Below, one piece after another: positions 48,142-61,413 of a stretch of DNA of 64,000 nucleotides. Source of the DNA: Flavobacterium aquidurense (GTDB lineage: Bacteria; Bacteroidota; Bacteroidia; Flavobacteriales; Flavobacteriaceae); NCBI GenBank assembly GCA_900107365.1, contig FNPS01000006.1, positions 1,452 to 65,451 of the forward strand, written 5' to 3'. The position numbers were made by a program, and so were the translations under genes. A model generated the notes under the pieces. That model searched no databases. It was not told the DNA's origin and worked only from the letters and a program-made list of their open reading frames with translations. Positions within the stretch are counted from its first letter, which is position 1. Each line of letters starts with the position of its first letter.

Positions 48142-50016
48142 TTATTCCAATTCTAAAACCAAAGCTGATTTCGGTTCTAATGTAATTTCAGTAGCTAAAT
48201 CAAATGTTTTTCCGGTTAGTACATCTTTTCCTGATTTAAAGTTTTTGATGTTTTCTTTAAAACGATTGGTCTTCACAGTTTGTACTTTTGCATTGTTATT
48301 GAAAACCACCATTACCGTTTTTGTATCATTATATCTGAAATACACATAAGTGTTATTCTCCGGAATATAATGTGTCATTTTACCGGTATGAACAGCTTCA
48401 TTTGATTTTCTCCAGTTGAATAATTTTGAAGTAAAATCGAAGTATTGTGCTTGCTCAGTTGTTCTTCCTGCTGCGGTCAGGGCATTGTTTTTATCACCAT
48501 ACCATCCGCCGGGAAAATCCTGACGAATATCGGCATCGCCTTTGCTTTTGTCGCCGCCCATTCCAATTTCTGAACCGTAATAAACTTGCGGAATTCCACG
48601 AACTGTAGCCAATAAAGTCATTGCCAGTTTGTATTTTGAAAAATCGTATTTAAACTTATCATTCATACGATCAGTGTCATGATTTTCGGCAAAAACCAAA
48701 ATGTTATTTGTGTTTGGATATAAATAATCCATGGCAAAATTGTTGTAGAATTTAATCAAGCCGTTGTCCCAGCTTGGTTCATCTTCGCTGAAAGCAGAAG
48801 TAACCTGACTTTGAAGTGTAAAATCCATTACACTTGGTAAATTCGAATTGTAGTTTTCGATCGCACCAATTTTGCTGTCTTTTTGCCAATAAGCCAAATT
48901 AGCCTGATTGTGCATCCAGATTTCACCAACGATATTAAAATTAGGATATTCATTCGTAATTGATTTTGCCCAATTGGCCATTGCCTTTTGGTCAGAGTAA
49001 TTATAAGTATCCACTCTAAATCCATCAAGATTTGCGTATTCAATCCACCAAATGGCATTTTGAGTTAAGTATTTTGCCACTAAAGGATTTCTTAGATTCA
49101 AATCTGGCATAGAAGGTACAAACCATCCATCCACACAAACTTCTTGATCGATTTTTGAAGCATGGATATCTGTAATAACTTCGCGTCTGTGGTGCGTTTG
49201 CGTGAAAGTTTCAAATTGATTGAACCAGGTTTTTGTTGGCATGTCCTTCATCATCCAGTGGGTAATTCCCCAGTGATTGGTAACATAATCCATAACCAGT
49301 TTCATGTTTTTTTTATGCATTTCTGATGATAAACGAACGTAATCTTCATTCGTTCCGTAACGCGGATCTATTTTGTAAACGTCAGACTGTGCATATCCGT
49401 GATATGAATGTTGTTTGTCGTTGTCTTCGCATAAAGGCGTGTTCCAGATTGTTGTTGCACCCAGAGCCGAAATATAATCTAAGTTTTTGATAATTCCTTC
49501 GATATCTCCACCGTGACGTCCTGCCGGTTCTGCGCGATTTGCTTTTTCTGTTAAAGAAGCAGTGGTGTCGTTTTTCGGGTTTCCGTTAGCAAAACGATCG
49601 GGCATTATTAGGTAAATCAAGTCTGAAGAATCGTAACTTTTTCTGTCCGCCGAATTCGCTCTTCTTTCTTTAAGGGAATATTTTTGAGTAAAAGCGACTT
49701 TGTTATTGGCTTTGAAAGAGAAAACAAATTCAGAAGCTTTTATGTTTTGTGTGTCAATTGTAACAAAAAGATAGTTTGGATTTTCTGTTTTTTCTACGTT
49801 TTTAATTGCCACATTATTAGAAACCGAAGCTTCATATTGTGCAATATTTTTACCGTAGAACATAATCTGCAACTCCGGATTTTTCATTCCTGCGTACCAA
49901 AATGGCGGTTCTACTTTTTGAATTTGCGCTTTCGCGGAAGCAGAAAATAGTAGAATTAAAAAGAGTGTTTTACAGAATATGTGGTTAATTCGAAATGATG
50001 TTTTTTGATTCTTCAT
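48142..50016 (-). CDS. GH13 neopullulanase/cyclomaltodextrinase, periplasmic (SusA-like)
   Basis: 624 residues. A signal peptide ends near residue 31 (SAKAQ), and an N-terminal beta-domain (VEPPFWYAGMKNPELQIMFYGKNI) of the cyclomaltodextrinase type precedes the catalytic barrel. Nucleophile Asp336 (GFRVDTYNY), acid/base Glu365 (IVGEIWMHN) and Asp447 (AENHDTDRM) are all present. It should hydrolyse maltodextrins or pullulan-type linkages in the periplasm. A typical C-terminal beta-sandwich follows. It is co-transcribed with GH97 105 bases upstream and with the surface amylase 139 bases downstream, the latter gap holding a palindrome. Confidence 0.92.
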   Translation of the reverse strand: MKNQKTSFRINHIFCKTLFLILLFSASAKAQIQKVEPPFWYAGMKNPELQIMFYGKNIAQYEASVSNNVAIKNVEKTENPNYLFVTIDTQNIKASEFVFSFKANNKVAFTQKYSLKERRANSADRKSYDSSDLIYLIMPDRFANGNPKNDTTASLTEKANRAEPAGRHGGDIEGIIKNLDYISALGATTIWNTPLCEDNDKQHSYHGYAQSDVYKIDPRYGTNEDYVRLSSEMHKKNMKLVMDYVTNHWGITHWMMKDMPTKTWFNQFETFTQTHHRREVITDIHASKIDQEVCVDGWFVPSMPDLNLRNPLVAKYLTQNAIWWIEYANLDGFRVDTYNYSDQKAMANWAKSITNEYPNFNIVGEIWMHNQANLAYWQKDSKIGAIENYNSNLPSVMDFTLQSQVTSAFSEDEPSWDNGLIKFYNNFAMDYLYPNTNNILVFAENHDTDRMNDKFKYDFSKYKLAMTLLATVRGIPQVYYGSEIGMGGDKSKGDADIRQDFPGGWYGDKNNALTAAGRTTEQAQYFDFTSKLFNWRKSNEAVHTGKMTHYIPENNTYVYFRYNDTKTVMVVFNNNAKVQTVKTNRFKENIKNFKSGKDVLTGKTFDLATEITLEPKSALVLELE

Positions 50017-50121
50017 AGTAAAGTAGAATTTAAACCAAATAAGAAATGTAAGAACATTTAAGACAAAAATTGGGGAGATTTCTATTTAAATGGACTTACA
50101 TTCTTATGGTGTTAATTAAAA

Positions 50122-54560
<4,439 letters not shown>

Positions 54561-54576
54561 TTTTTCTTTAATTAGA

Positions 54577-54786
54577 TAATTGGGCAATTAGGTTAATTAG
54601 ATAATGTGTCAATTAGATAATTAGATAATTACCTCTTTGGCTTTTTTTGATTTATCTGATTAATTGCTCGTTTGTACTATTTTACTTTTTTAATTAATTG
54701 ATTTATATTTTCAAACTATCTAATTGGTTTATAAAAACGCGATAATATGTCATTATCTAATTATCTAATTGACACATTGCCACATT
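54577..54786. repeat. TTAGATAATT word palindrome inside the sus operon
   Basis: AATTAGATAATTGGGCAATTAG and further copies (54577-54630) are mirrored by TTATCTAATTATCTAATTGACACATTGCCACATTC (54752-54786). It fills the 231 bases between the beta-PGM and GH65 genes. Long hairpin potential in the transcript may act as an RNA stability or polarity element. Confidence 0.85.
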
Positions 54787-54791
54787 CTTTC

Positions 54792-55445
54792 CTAACCAAT
54801 CAGTTTCTCGATAAACTGTGAGTCGATTTGGGTAAAATCTTTAAAAATATAATCAGCTTCATGTAAAATTGTTTCCTCACCAATTCCTACACTTATCATT
54901 TCGCCTATATTTGCCGCTTGGATTCCGGCAACTGAATCTTCAAATACAATTGAGTTTTTTGGATCAATATGTAATAATTGAGCCGCTTTTAAGAAAACCT
55001 CCGGATCTGGTTTGGCATTGGTAACGTCGTTTCCGTCAACAATAACATCGAAATACGAAAGAATTCCCGTTTTTTCAAGGATTGGTCGGGCATTTTTACT
55101 CGCAGAACCCAACGCAATTCCCTGGTTTTTATCTTTTAATAATTGCAGAATTGTAAAAACTCCAGGAAGAATCTCGCTTTCGTCCATGTCAACTAAATAA
55201 GATAAGTAATCTTCATTTTTTTGAATTAACCATTTGTCTTTGTCTTCCTGCGAAGCCTGAACATTTCCTAATCCAAGTATAATATCTAACGAACGTACAC
55301 GGCTCACGCCTTTAAGTAATTCGTTGTCTTCAAGCGTAAAATTTATATTTAAAGACTGAGCGATTTTTTGCCAGGCTAAAAAATGGTATTTGGCGGTATC
55401 GACGATCACGCCGTCAAGATCGAATATGAATGCTTTTCTATTCAT
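54792..55445 (-). CDS. pgmB: Beta-phosphoglucomutase
   Basis: 217 residues from ATG 55445. Motif I is FDLDGVIVDT with Asp9 and Asp11. Further conserved parts are the GVSRVRSLDIIL cap region, IALGSASKNARP, NAKPDPEVFLKAA and VFEDSVAGIQAA. These fit beta-PGM, which converts beta-glucose 1-phosphate from GH65 to glucose 6-phosphate. The start overlaps the transporter stop by 8 bases (ATGAATAG), so translation is coupled. A Met three codons earlier is also possible. Confidence 0.93.
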   Translation of the reverse strand: MNRKAFIFDLDGVIVDTAKYHFLAWQKIAQSLNINFTLEDNELLKGVSRVRSLDIILGLGNVQASQEDKDKWLIQKNEDYLSYLVDMDESEILPGVFTILQLLKDKNQGIALGSASKNARPILEKTGILSYFDVIVDGNDVTNAKPDPEVFLKAAQLLHIDPKNSIVFEDSVAGIQAANIGEMISVGIGEETILHEADYIFKDFTQIDSQFIEKLIG

Positions 55446-56955
55446 GAATTTCAATTTTAGTTCTGTTATTTACTCTCAGCGTAAGCAATCCGGCGAATAT
55501 CATGGATACACCACCAATGATTAGAGCGTAAATAGGTTCATTGTGAAAGAATTGTTTGATTACAAATCCTAAGATTGTTGCAGCTACAATTTGTGGGATT
55601 ACCACAAAAAAGTTAAAAACACCCATATAATAACCCATTTTAGCTGCTGGCAAAGCACCAGATAGCATGGCATATGGCATAGATAAAATACTTGCCCACG
55701 CAATACCAACACCTAACATTGGAAGGATAAGCATTTGCTTGTCACCAATAAAATAAATAGAAATTAAACCAACACCTCCAGCACATAATGCTAGTAAATG
55801 GGTTGCTCTAACGCCTACTTTTTTTGCAATAACTGGTAATAAGAAAGCTACTGCGGCAGCAACTCCATTATAAACAGTAAATAAAACCGAAACCCAGTCG
55901 GCTGCATCATTGTAAACTTTTGAAGTTGTATCTGTTGTTCCAAAAATATGTTGTGTTACCGCTTGTGTAGTATAAATCCACATGGAGAAAAGGGCAAACC
56001 AGGAGAAAAATTGAACCCATGCCAATTTTTTCATTGTGGCAGGCATGTTCAGTAAATCAGTCATGATTATGGTGAAACCATTGTTTATTTTAGAAGTTCT
56101 TAACTGCGAAGCGACCATAAATAAAACGCCCATGAAAATCAATCCAACAAATAGAATATAAAGTTCTTTTGCCAAACTGTTTTCGAAAATTAAAAAGGAA
56201 ACTAAAGACCCAATTGATGCTAAGATCACTCCTAAAAACAATTGTCTTTTGATATTGTTTTTAGATTCGGTTTCCGGATTAATAATTTCTTCTCTGTCTT
56301 TTTTGCTTTCAAGTTCAAAAGCATGAAGTTCTTCCGGAGTATATTCCGTTGTTTTAAAAACAGTCCATAAAACAGAAAGTAAAAAGACAATCCCACCAAT
56401 GTAAAAAGACCATTTAACCGAGTCAGGAATAATTCCTTCGGGAGCAGTATTGCTTACGCCAAAAACATTTGTAAAAAGATAAGGCAAGACAGAACCTACA
56501 ACAGCTCCTGTTCCAATAAAGAAACTTTGCATTGCAAATCCTAAAGTGCGTTGTTTTTCAGGTAAATTATCACCAACAAAGGCACGAAAAGGCTCCATCG
56601 AAACATTTATCGACGCGTCCATTATCCATAAAGTTCCTGCGGCAATCCATAAAGTTGGAGAGTTGGGCATGATGAACAATGCAATAGAAGATAAAATAGC
56701 ACCAACTAAGAAGTAGGGGCGACGTCTTCCTAAACGTGTCCATGTTCTGTCACTGAAATAACCAATTACGGGCTGAATTATTAAACCTGAAACAGGAGCT
56801 GCAATCCATAAAATTGGAATTTCATCTATTTTAGCACCAAGGGTTTCAAAAATTCTTGAAGTATTTGCGTTTTGCAGTGCAAAACCAAATTGTATTCCCA
56901 AGAAACCGAAACTCATGTTCCAAATTTCCCAGAAACTTAATTTACGCTTTTCCAT
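55438..56955 (-). CDS. MFS maltose/maltooligosaccharide transporter (SLC45/GPH-like)
   Basis: 505 residues with 12 helices. The first helix region FWEIWNMSFGFLGIQFGFALQNANTSRIFETLGA and VIGYFSDRTWTRLGRRRPYFLVG are typical of the SLC45-like sugar porters found in Bacteroidota maltose loci. It is predicted to bring maltose across the inner membrane for GH65. The upstream region contains an inverted repeat GATAAGC-GCTTT-GCTTATC (56982-57000) in the leader. The gene is the first of the leftward catabolic operon. Confidence 0.9.
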   Translation of the reverse strand: MEKRKLSFWEIWNMSFGFLGIQFGFALQNANTSRIFETLGAKIDEIPILWIAAPVSGLIIQPVIGYFSDRTWTRLGRRRPYFLVGAILSSIALFIMPNSPTLWIAAGTLWIMDASINVSMEPFRAFVGDNLPEKQRTLGFAMQSFFIGTGAVVGSVLPYLFTNVFGVSNTAPEGIIPDSVKWSFYIGGIVFLLSVLWTVFKTTEYTPEELHAFELESKKDREEIINPETESKNNIKRQLFLGVILASIGSLVSFLIFENSLAKELYILFVGLIFMGVLFMVASQLRTSKINNGFTIIMTDLLNMPATMKKLAWVQFFSWFALFSMWIYTTQAVTQHIFGTTDTTSKVYNDAADWVSVLFTVYNGVAAAVAFLLPVIAKKVGVRATHLLALCAGGVGLISIYFIGDKQMLILPMLGVGIAWASILSMPYAMLSGALPAAKMGYYMGVFNFFVVIPQIVAATILGFVIKQFFHNEPIYALIIGGVSMIFAGLLTLRVNNRTKIEIHE

Positions 56956-56981
56956 TATCGTAATTAAATCATTAATTAGAC

Positions 56982-57000
56982 GATAAGCGCTTTGCTTATC
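56982..57000. promoter_or_regulatory. Inverted repeat in the leader of the transporter gene
   Basis: GATAAGC, five bases, GCTTATC: a perfect 7-bp dyad 27 bases upstream of the start codon. It could be an operator or an mRNA hairpin. The sequence does not resemble the ACG-N4-CGT dyad in front of susC. Confidence 0.45.
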
Positions 57001-57079
57001 AAAACTTACTGTTTTTTCGAAGTAAAAGTAAAAGCCTTGACGGGCGTAAAAGTATTAATTATTTTTTTAAATAGCCTAA

Positions 57080-57112
57080 CAAAAAAGCCACAAATATTAT
57101 TTATGGCTTTAG
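57080..57112 (-). terminator. Terminator of the lacI-type regulator gene
   Basis: Minus-strand AAAGCCATAAAT pairs with ATTTGTGGCTTT, followed by TTTTTTG. It lies about 22 bases beyond the stop codon and separates the regulator from the transporter operon. Confidence 0.85.
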
Positions 57113-57133
57113 AATAGGTTGATTTTAAGAATT

Positions 57134-58165
57134 TTAGTCAGTAGATTCTCTTTTTATTAAATGCGTTTCAATAACTTCAGTAGTATAATTTTCGTTTTCT
57201 TCTTCGTCATCGATGTGTTCGGCTTCCAGTCTTTCAATAAGCATTTTAGCTGCTTTATTTCCCATTTTTTCACCGCTTTGGCTAACGGTTGTAATACTTG
57301 GAGTTGAGTATTTGGAGATAATTCCGTCCGTAAAGGCAATTACAGCCAAATCTTCAGGAACTTTGAGTCCCATTTTGTTTGCTGTTTTGATAATTGTTAC
57401 CGCAAAAAGCTCATTTACAGCAAAAACAGCATCAAAAGCCCTGTCATGCAAAAGCTGGCTAATGGTAATTTCGCAAGTATCTACGTCTTCAATTTTTATG
57501 ATTAAATCTTCGTTGAAAGGCAATCCGTTATCTAAAAGCGCTTTTTCGTAACCGTCAGTTCTTAGTTTTCCAACACTTACATAATCGACTGTAGTCACTA
57601 AAGCGATCTTTTTCCGACCATTATCAATTAAACTCTGAACCGCTTCATAAGCAGCAGCTTTATCATCAATAATTACTTTATCGCATAAAATATCATTGGT
57701 TACGCGATCAAACATTACAACTGGCATTCCTTGATTGATGACTTCTGTAATGTGGTGAAAGTCACCTTTATATTGGGTTTCTTTAGAAAGTGACATGATA
57801 AAACCGTCAATACTTCCGTTGGCTAACATCTCCATATTTAAGACTTCTTTATCGAAAGAATCATCAGATAAACAGATCACAACACTATAGCCATTTTCGT
57901 TGGCAACCTGCTCGATTCCGTTGATTACAGTCGAGAAAAAATAATGTACAATTTCCGGAATGATAATACCAATACTTTTGGTTTTTCGATTTTTTAGACT
58001 AAGGGCAATATTGTTGGGTTTATAGTTGTAAAACTTTGCAAAAGCCTGAACTTTTAAGCGCGTTTCTTCTCCTATTTCCAGACTGTTTCTTAGTGATTTT
58101 GAGACAGTTGAAATAGAGACGTCAAGTTCCTTTGCAATCTGTTTTAGGGTGATTTTGCGTTTCAT
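57134..58165 (-). CDS. LacI-family transcriptional regulator of the starch locus
   Basis: 343 residues. A complete helix-turn-helix (ITLKQIAKELDVSISTVSKSLRNS) and hinge (KPNNIALSLKNRKTKSIGIIIPEI) precede a periplasmic-binding-protein-like sensor domain (VNQGMPVVMFDRV; AVFAVNELFAVTIIKTANKMG). It is divergent from susC (235-base shared gap) and just upstream of the catabolic operon, so it likely controls both by binding maltose or an oligosaccharide. This differs from SusR of Bacteroides and agrees with the LacI-type control known in Flavobacteria. A dyad ACGTTTTCGT (58274-58283) in the shared gap is a candidate operator. Confidence 0.92.
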   Translation of the reverse strand: MKRKITLKQIAKELDVSISTVSKSLRNSLEIGEETRLKVQAFAKFYNYKPNNIALSLKNRKTKSIGIIIPEIVHYFFSTVINGIEQVANENGYSVVICLSDDSFDKEVLNMEMLANGSIDGFIMSLSKETQYKGDFHHITEVINQGMPVVMFDRVTNDILCDKVIIDDKAAAYEAVQSLIDNGRKKIALVTTVDYVSVGKLRTDGYEKALLDNGLPFNEDLIIKIEDVDTCEITISQLLHDRAFDAVFAVNELFAVTIIKTANKMGLKVPEDLAVIAFTDGIISKYSTPSITTVSQSGEKMGNKAAKMLIERLEAEHIDDEEENENYTTEVIETHLIKRESTD

Positions 58166-58273
58166 ATGTAGTATTGAAAAAAATCTAATTAATAATAAAG
58201 GTATCTTTTATTTTCCGATTTAGCATTTTTTGACTTAAAAGATTACAAAAAATAGAAAGTTTTCAACACTATC

Positions 58274-58283
58274 ACGTTTTCGT
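58274..58283. promoter_or_regulatory. Candidate LacI-type operator upstream of susC
   Basis: ACGTTTTCGT is a dyad (ACG-N4-CGT) lying 23 bases upstream of the susC -33 element. It is short, and I saw no second copy near the transporter gene, so this is only a suggestion. Confidence 0.35.
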
Positions 58284-58306
58284 AAACCAATAAAAATTGC
58301 GTCTGG

Positions 58307-58335
58307 TTGTTCGTGTTAATAAATTCCTAATTTTG
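58307..58335 (+). promoter_or_regulatory. Promoter of susC
   Basis: TTG (58307-58309), an 18-base spacer and TAATTTTG (58328-58335) match the Bacteroidota consensus. The leader to the ATG at 58401 is about 58 bases. Confidence 0.8.
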
Positions 58336-58400
58336 AAATTCGAAGTAAAATTAAAAACTTAACTAACAATCACAAACTCAAACTAATTTAAACAAAAAGT

Positions 58401-61376
58401 ATGAAAACAATTTACAAAAAGTTGTTATTTTTATTCCTATTGTTGCCGTTTTCTGTGTTAGCTCAAAACACTCTAAGCGGGACTGTTGTCGATAAAGCAA
58501 CAGGTCAGCCAATACCGGGAGTAAATGTAAATGTACAAGGTGCTCCAAGCGGTGCATCAACAGGATTTGATGGTAGTTACCAACTATCAAATGTTAAAAG
58601 CGGAAACAAAATTGTTGTTTCTTTTATTGGATACAAAACGCAAACCCTTGATTTTAATGGTCAAAAAACCTTAAATGTTTCTTTAGAAGAAGATACCAAT
58701 CAACTTAAAGAAGTTGTGGTACAAGTAGGTTACGGTACTGTTAAGAAAAAAGACGCAACAGGTTCTGTATCACAAATTTCGTCGAAAGATTTTAATAAAG
58801 GAATTAACGTAACTCCGGAAACCTTAATTAGCGGTCGTATCGCTGGTGTAAATGTAACTGGAGGAGGCGCACCAGGAGCAAAAGCAGATATTAGAATTCG
58901 TGGAGGATCTTCACTAAATGCTTCAAATGAGCCATTAATCGTTTTAGACGGATTGCCTTTAAGTAATGCGGTTCCTAGTGGATCTACAAGTATTTTATCT
59001 ACAATTGATCCTAATGATATTGAATCTTTTACGGTTCTTAAAGACGCATCAGCAGCTGCCATTTACGGATCAAGAGCTGCAAATGGTGTAATTGTTATTA
59101 CAACGAAAAAAGGGACAAAAGGTGGTGTAAAAGTTAATTTTAGCTCTCAGGTTGGTATTAATACGGTAGCCAATACAGTAGACGTAATGAGCGCAGATCA
59201 ATTCCGTGAATTGGTAAATACAAAAGGCTCAGCAGCTCAAAAAGCCCTATTGGGTTCAGCAAATACAAACTGGCAGGATGAAATCTTCCATACAGCTTTA
59301 ACAACGAATAACAATATTTCTGTTAGCGGTTCATTATTTGATAAATTACCGGTAAGATTATCTGTTGGTAATGTTGATAATCCTGGAATCTTAAGAAATA
59401 CTTCTTTTGAAAGAACTACGACATCGTTATCGTTAAATCCGGTTTTGTTTGATAATCATTTGAAAATTGATATTAGTGGAAATTTATCTTTTGGAAAAAA
59501 TCAATTTCAAGATGAAGGCGCAGTAATTGGTAGTGCCATCGGATTTGATCCAACGCAACCAGTTTATCAGGCAGGTTCTCGTTATGGAGGTTACTATGAA
59601 TGGTTAGAGCCTACAGGAAATTTACCTTTATTACCGGCAAGAAATCCTGTTGCAAGATTAAACCAAGATAACCGAAGAGCAACTTCAACCAGAAAATGGG
59701 GGAATGTTAGATTAGACTATAAACTTCATTTCTTTGAAGATTTAAGAGCTGTAGTAGAGGCTGGGATTGATAGATTTGACAGTAGCGGATATACAGAAGT
59801 AAGTACTCAAAGTGCTTTAGGGTATCAGCCAAAACCTTTTAGTGACCCAGGTTATGTAAATTTAGGAAACTATAATAGCTATACTGATGCACTTCAAAAC
59901 AAAAACTTAAATGCTTATTTTAATTATACTAAAGATTTAGGAAAACTTAAAATTGATGCAACTGCAGGTTATAACTACCAATTGTTTCAAAAAGAAAAAT
60001 ATTCATCAGGAGAAGTTAGACAACCAAATCCTAATGAAGATGTTGCTACAGATCCGGATGTTAATTTACAATCTTTCTTCGGACGTTTGAATTTGGGTTA
60101 TGATAGCAGATATTTACTGACTTTAAATTACAGAAGAGACGGAACTTCTCGTTTTTCTGAAGATAACAGATGGGGTAATTTTGGTGGAGCTGCTTTTGCA
60201 TGGAATTTGTCTGAAGAAGCTTTCTTAAAAGATAACGCTACTATCTCAACATTAAAATTAAGAGTTGGTTACGGAACTACAGGACAACAGGATATTTCAG
60301 CTCAGTATGATTATTTACGAAGAGTAACTTTAGGAACAATTAACTCACAATATATTTTTGGTAATACTATTTATTCTACGGCAAGACCAGAAGGATATAA
60401 CGAAAATATCAAATGGGAAGAATTGGCTGAAACTAACGTTGGTATCGATTATGGATTTTTCAATGATAGAATTACAGGAACAATTAACTATTTTGATAAA
60501 ACATCAAGTGATTTATTAGCAGAAATTGCAGTTCCTGATGGTGCAAATATTAGAAATCAAGGTTTCTTTAATATTGGTGATGTAAGAACAAAAGGAATCG
60601 AGTTTAGTATTGCATCTGATATTATTAAAAATGATAATTTGACATGGAATGTAGCTTTCAATACTACTTACATCGATAAAAACATTTCTAATTTAGGAAT
60701 TACGGTTCCAGGTTTTCAAGGTTATTTAACCGGAGATAATATCTCAGGAGGAAATGGAAATAAAATCCTGATTAACTCTGTAGGATATGCGCCAAATTCA
60801 TTTTTTGTATATGAGCAGTTATATGATGCAAACAAAAGACCAATTGCGGGAGCTTACGTAGATAGAAATGCAGATGGAAAAATTGATGCAGGTGATCGTT
60901 ACAGAGCTGGTAATACTAGTCCAGATTATACTTTTGGTTTGTTTTCGACTTTAAACTATAAAAAGTTTGATTTTACGATGAACTGGAGAGCAAGCGTAGG
61001 AAATAAAATATTTGATAATGTAAGCTCTAATTTAGGATATTCTGATGCAGGTTTAAGAAGACAGACAGACTTATCAAATGTTAGTTCGGATTATTTTAAT
61101 ACTGGATTTACTTTTGAAGATAACGGAACACAACGTTATTTATCCGATTATTTTGTAAAAGATGCTTCCTTTATCAAACTTGATAATGTAACGGTTGGGT
61201 ATACTTTTGATAAATCATTATTGAAAGCAGCTACATTAAGATTTACAGCTGGAGTACAAAATGTTTTCATTCTTACGAAATACAATGGTTTAGATCCGGA
61301 GAAATTCAACGGAATTGATAATAATGTTTATCCAAGAGCGAGAACTTTCTTGTTTGGAGTGAATGCGAATTTCTAA
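58401..61376 (+). CDS. susC: SusC-type TonB-dependent starch oligosaccharide receptor
   Basis: 991 residues. A signal peptide ends near residue 21 (FSVLAQ). The CarboxypepD_reg domain (LSGTVVDKATGQPIPGVNVNV), the SusC signature with the plug (VGYGTVKKKDATGSVSQISSKDFNKG; RIRGGSSLNASNEPLIVLDGLP; LKDASAAAIYGSRAANGVIVITTKKG) and a large barrel ending in LFGVNANF follow. It imports maltooligosaccharides together with SusD. The promoter at 58307-58335 and the divergent LacI regulator control it. The susD ATG follows 37 bases after its stop. Confidence 0.96.
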   Translation: MKTIYKKLLFLFLLLPFSVLAQNTLSGTVVDKATGQPIPGVNVNVQGAPSGASTGFDGSYQLSNVKSGNKIVVSFIGYKTQTLDFNGQKTLNVSLEEDTNQLKEVVVQVGYGTVKKKDATGSVSQISSKDFNKGINVTPETLISGRIAGVNVTGGGAPGAKADIRIRGGSSLNASNEPLIVLDGLPLSNAVPSGSTSILSTIDPNDIESFTVLKDASAAAIYGSRAANGVIVITTKKGTKGGVKVNFSSQVGINTVANTVDVMSADQFRELVNTKGSAAQKALLGSANTNWQDEIFHTALTTNNNISVSGSLFDKLPVRLSVGNVDNPGILRNTSFERTTTSLSLNPVLFDNHLKIDISGNLSFGKNQFQDEGAVIGSAIGFDPTQPVYQAGSRYGGYYEWLEPTGNLPLLPARNPVARLNQDNRRATSTRKWGNVRLDYKLHFFEDLRAVVEAGIDRFDSSGYTEVSTQSALGYQPKPFSDPGYVNLGNYNSYTDALQNKNLNAYFNYTKDLGKLKIDATAGYNYQLFQKEKYSSGEVRQPNPNEDVATDPDVNLQSFFGRLNLGYDSRYLLTLNYRRDGTSRFSEDNRWGNFGGAAFAWNLSEEAFLKDNATISTLKLRVGYGTTGQQDISAQYDYLRRVTLGTINSQYIFGNTIYSTARPEGYNENIKWEELAETNVGIDYGFFNDRITGTINYFDKTSSDLLAEIAVPDGANIRNQGFFNIGDVRTKGIEFSIASDIIKNDNLTWNVAFNTTYIDKNISNLGITVPGFQGYLTGDNISGGNGNKILINSVGYAPNSFFVYEQLYDANKRPIAGAYVDRNADGKIDAGDRYRAGNTSPDYTFGLFSTLNYKKFDFTMNWRASVGNKIFDNVSSNLGYSDAGLRRQTDLSNVSSDYFNTGFTFEDNGTQRYLSDYFVKDASFIKLDNVTVGYTFDKSLLKAATLRFTAGVQNVFILTKYNGLDPEKFNGIDNNVYPRARTFLFGVNANF

Positions 61377-61413
61377 CAACACATTGAAAATCAAAAATTT
61401 AAAAACAAATAAA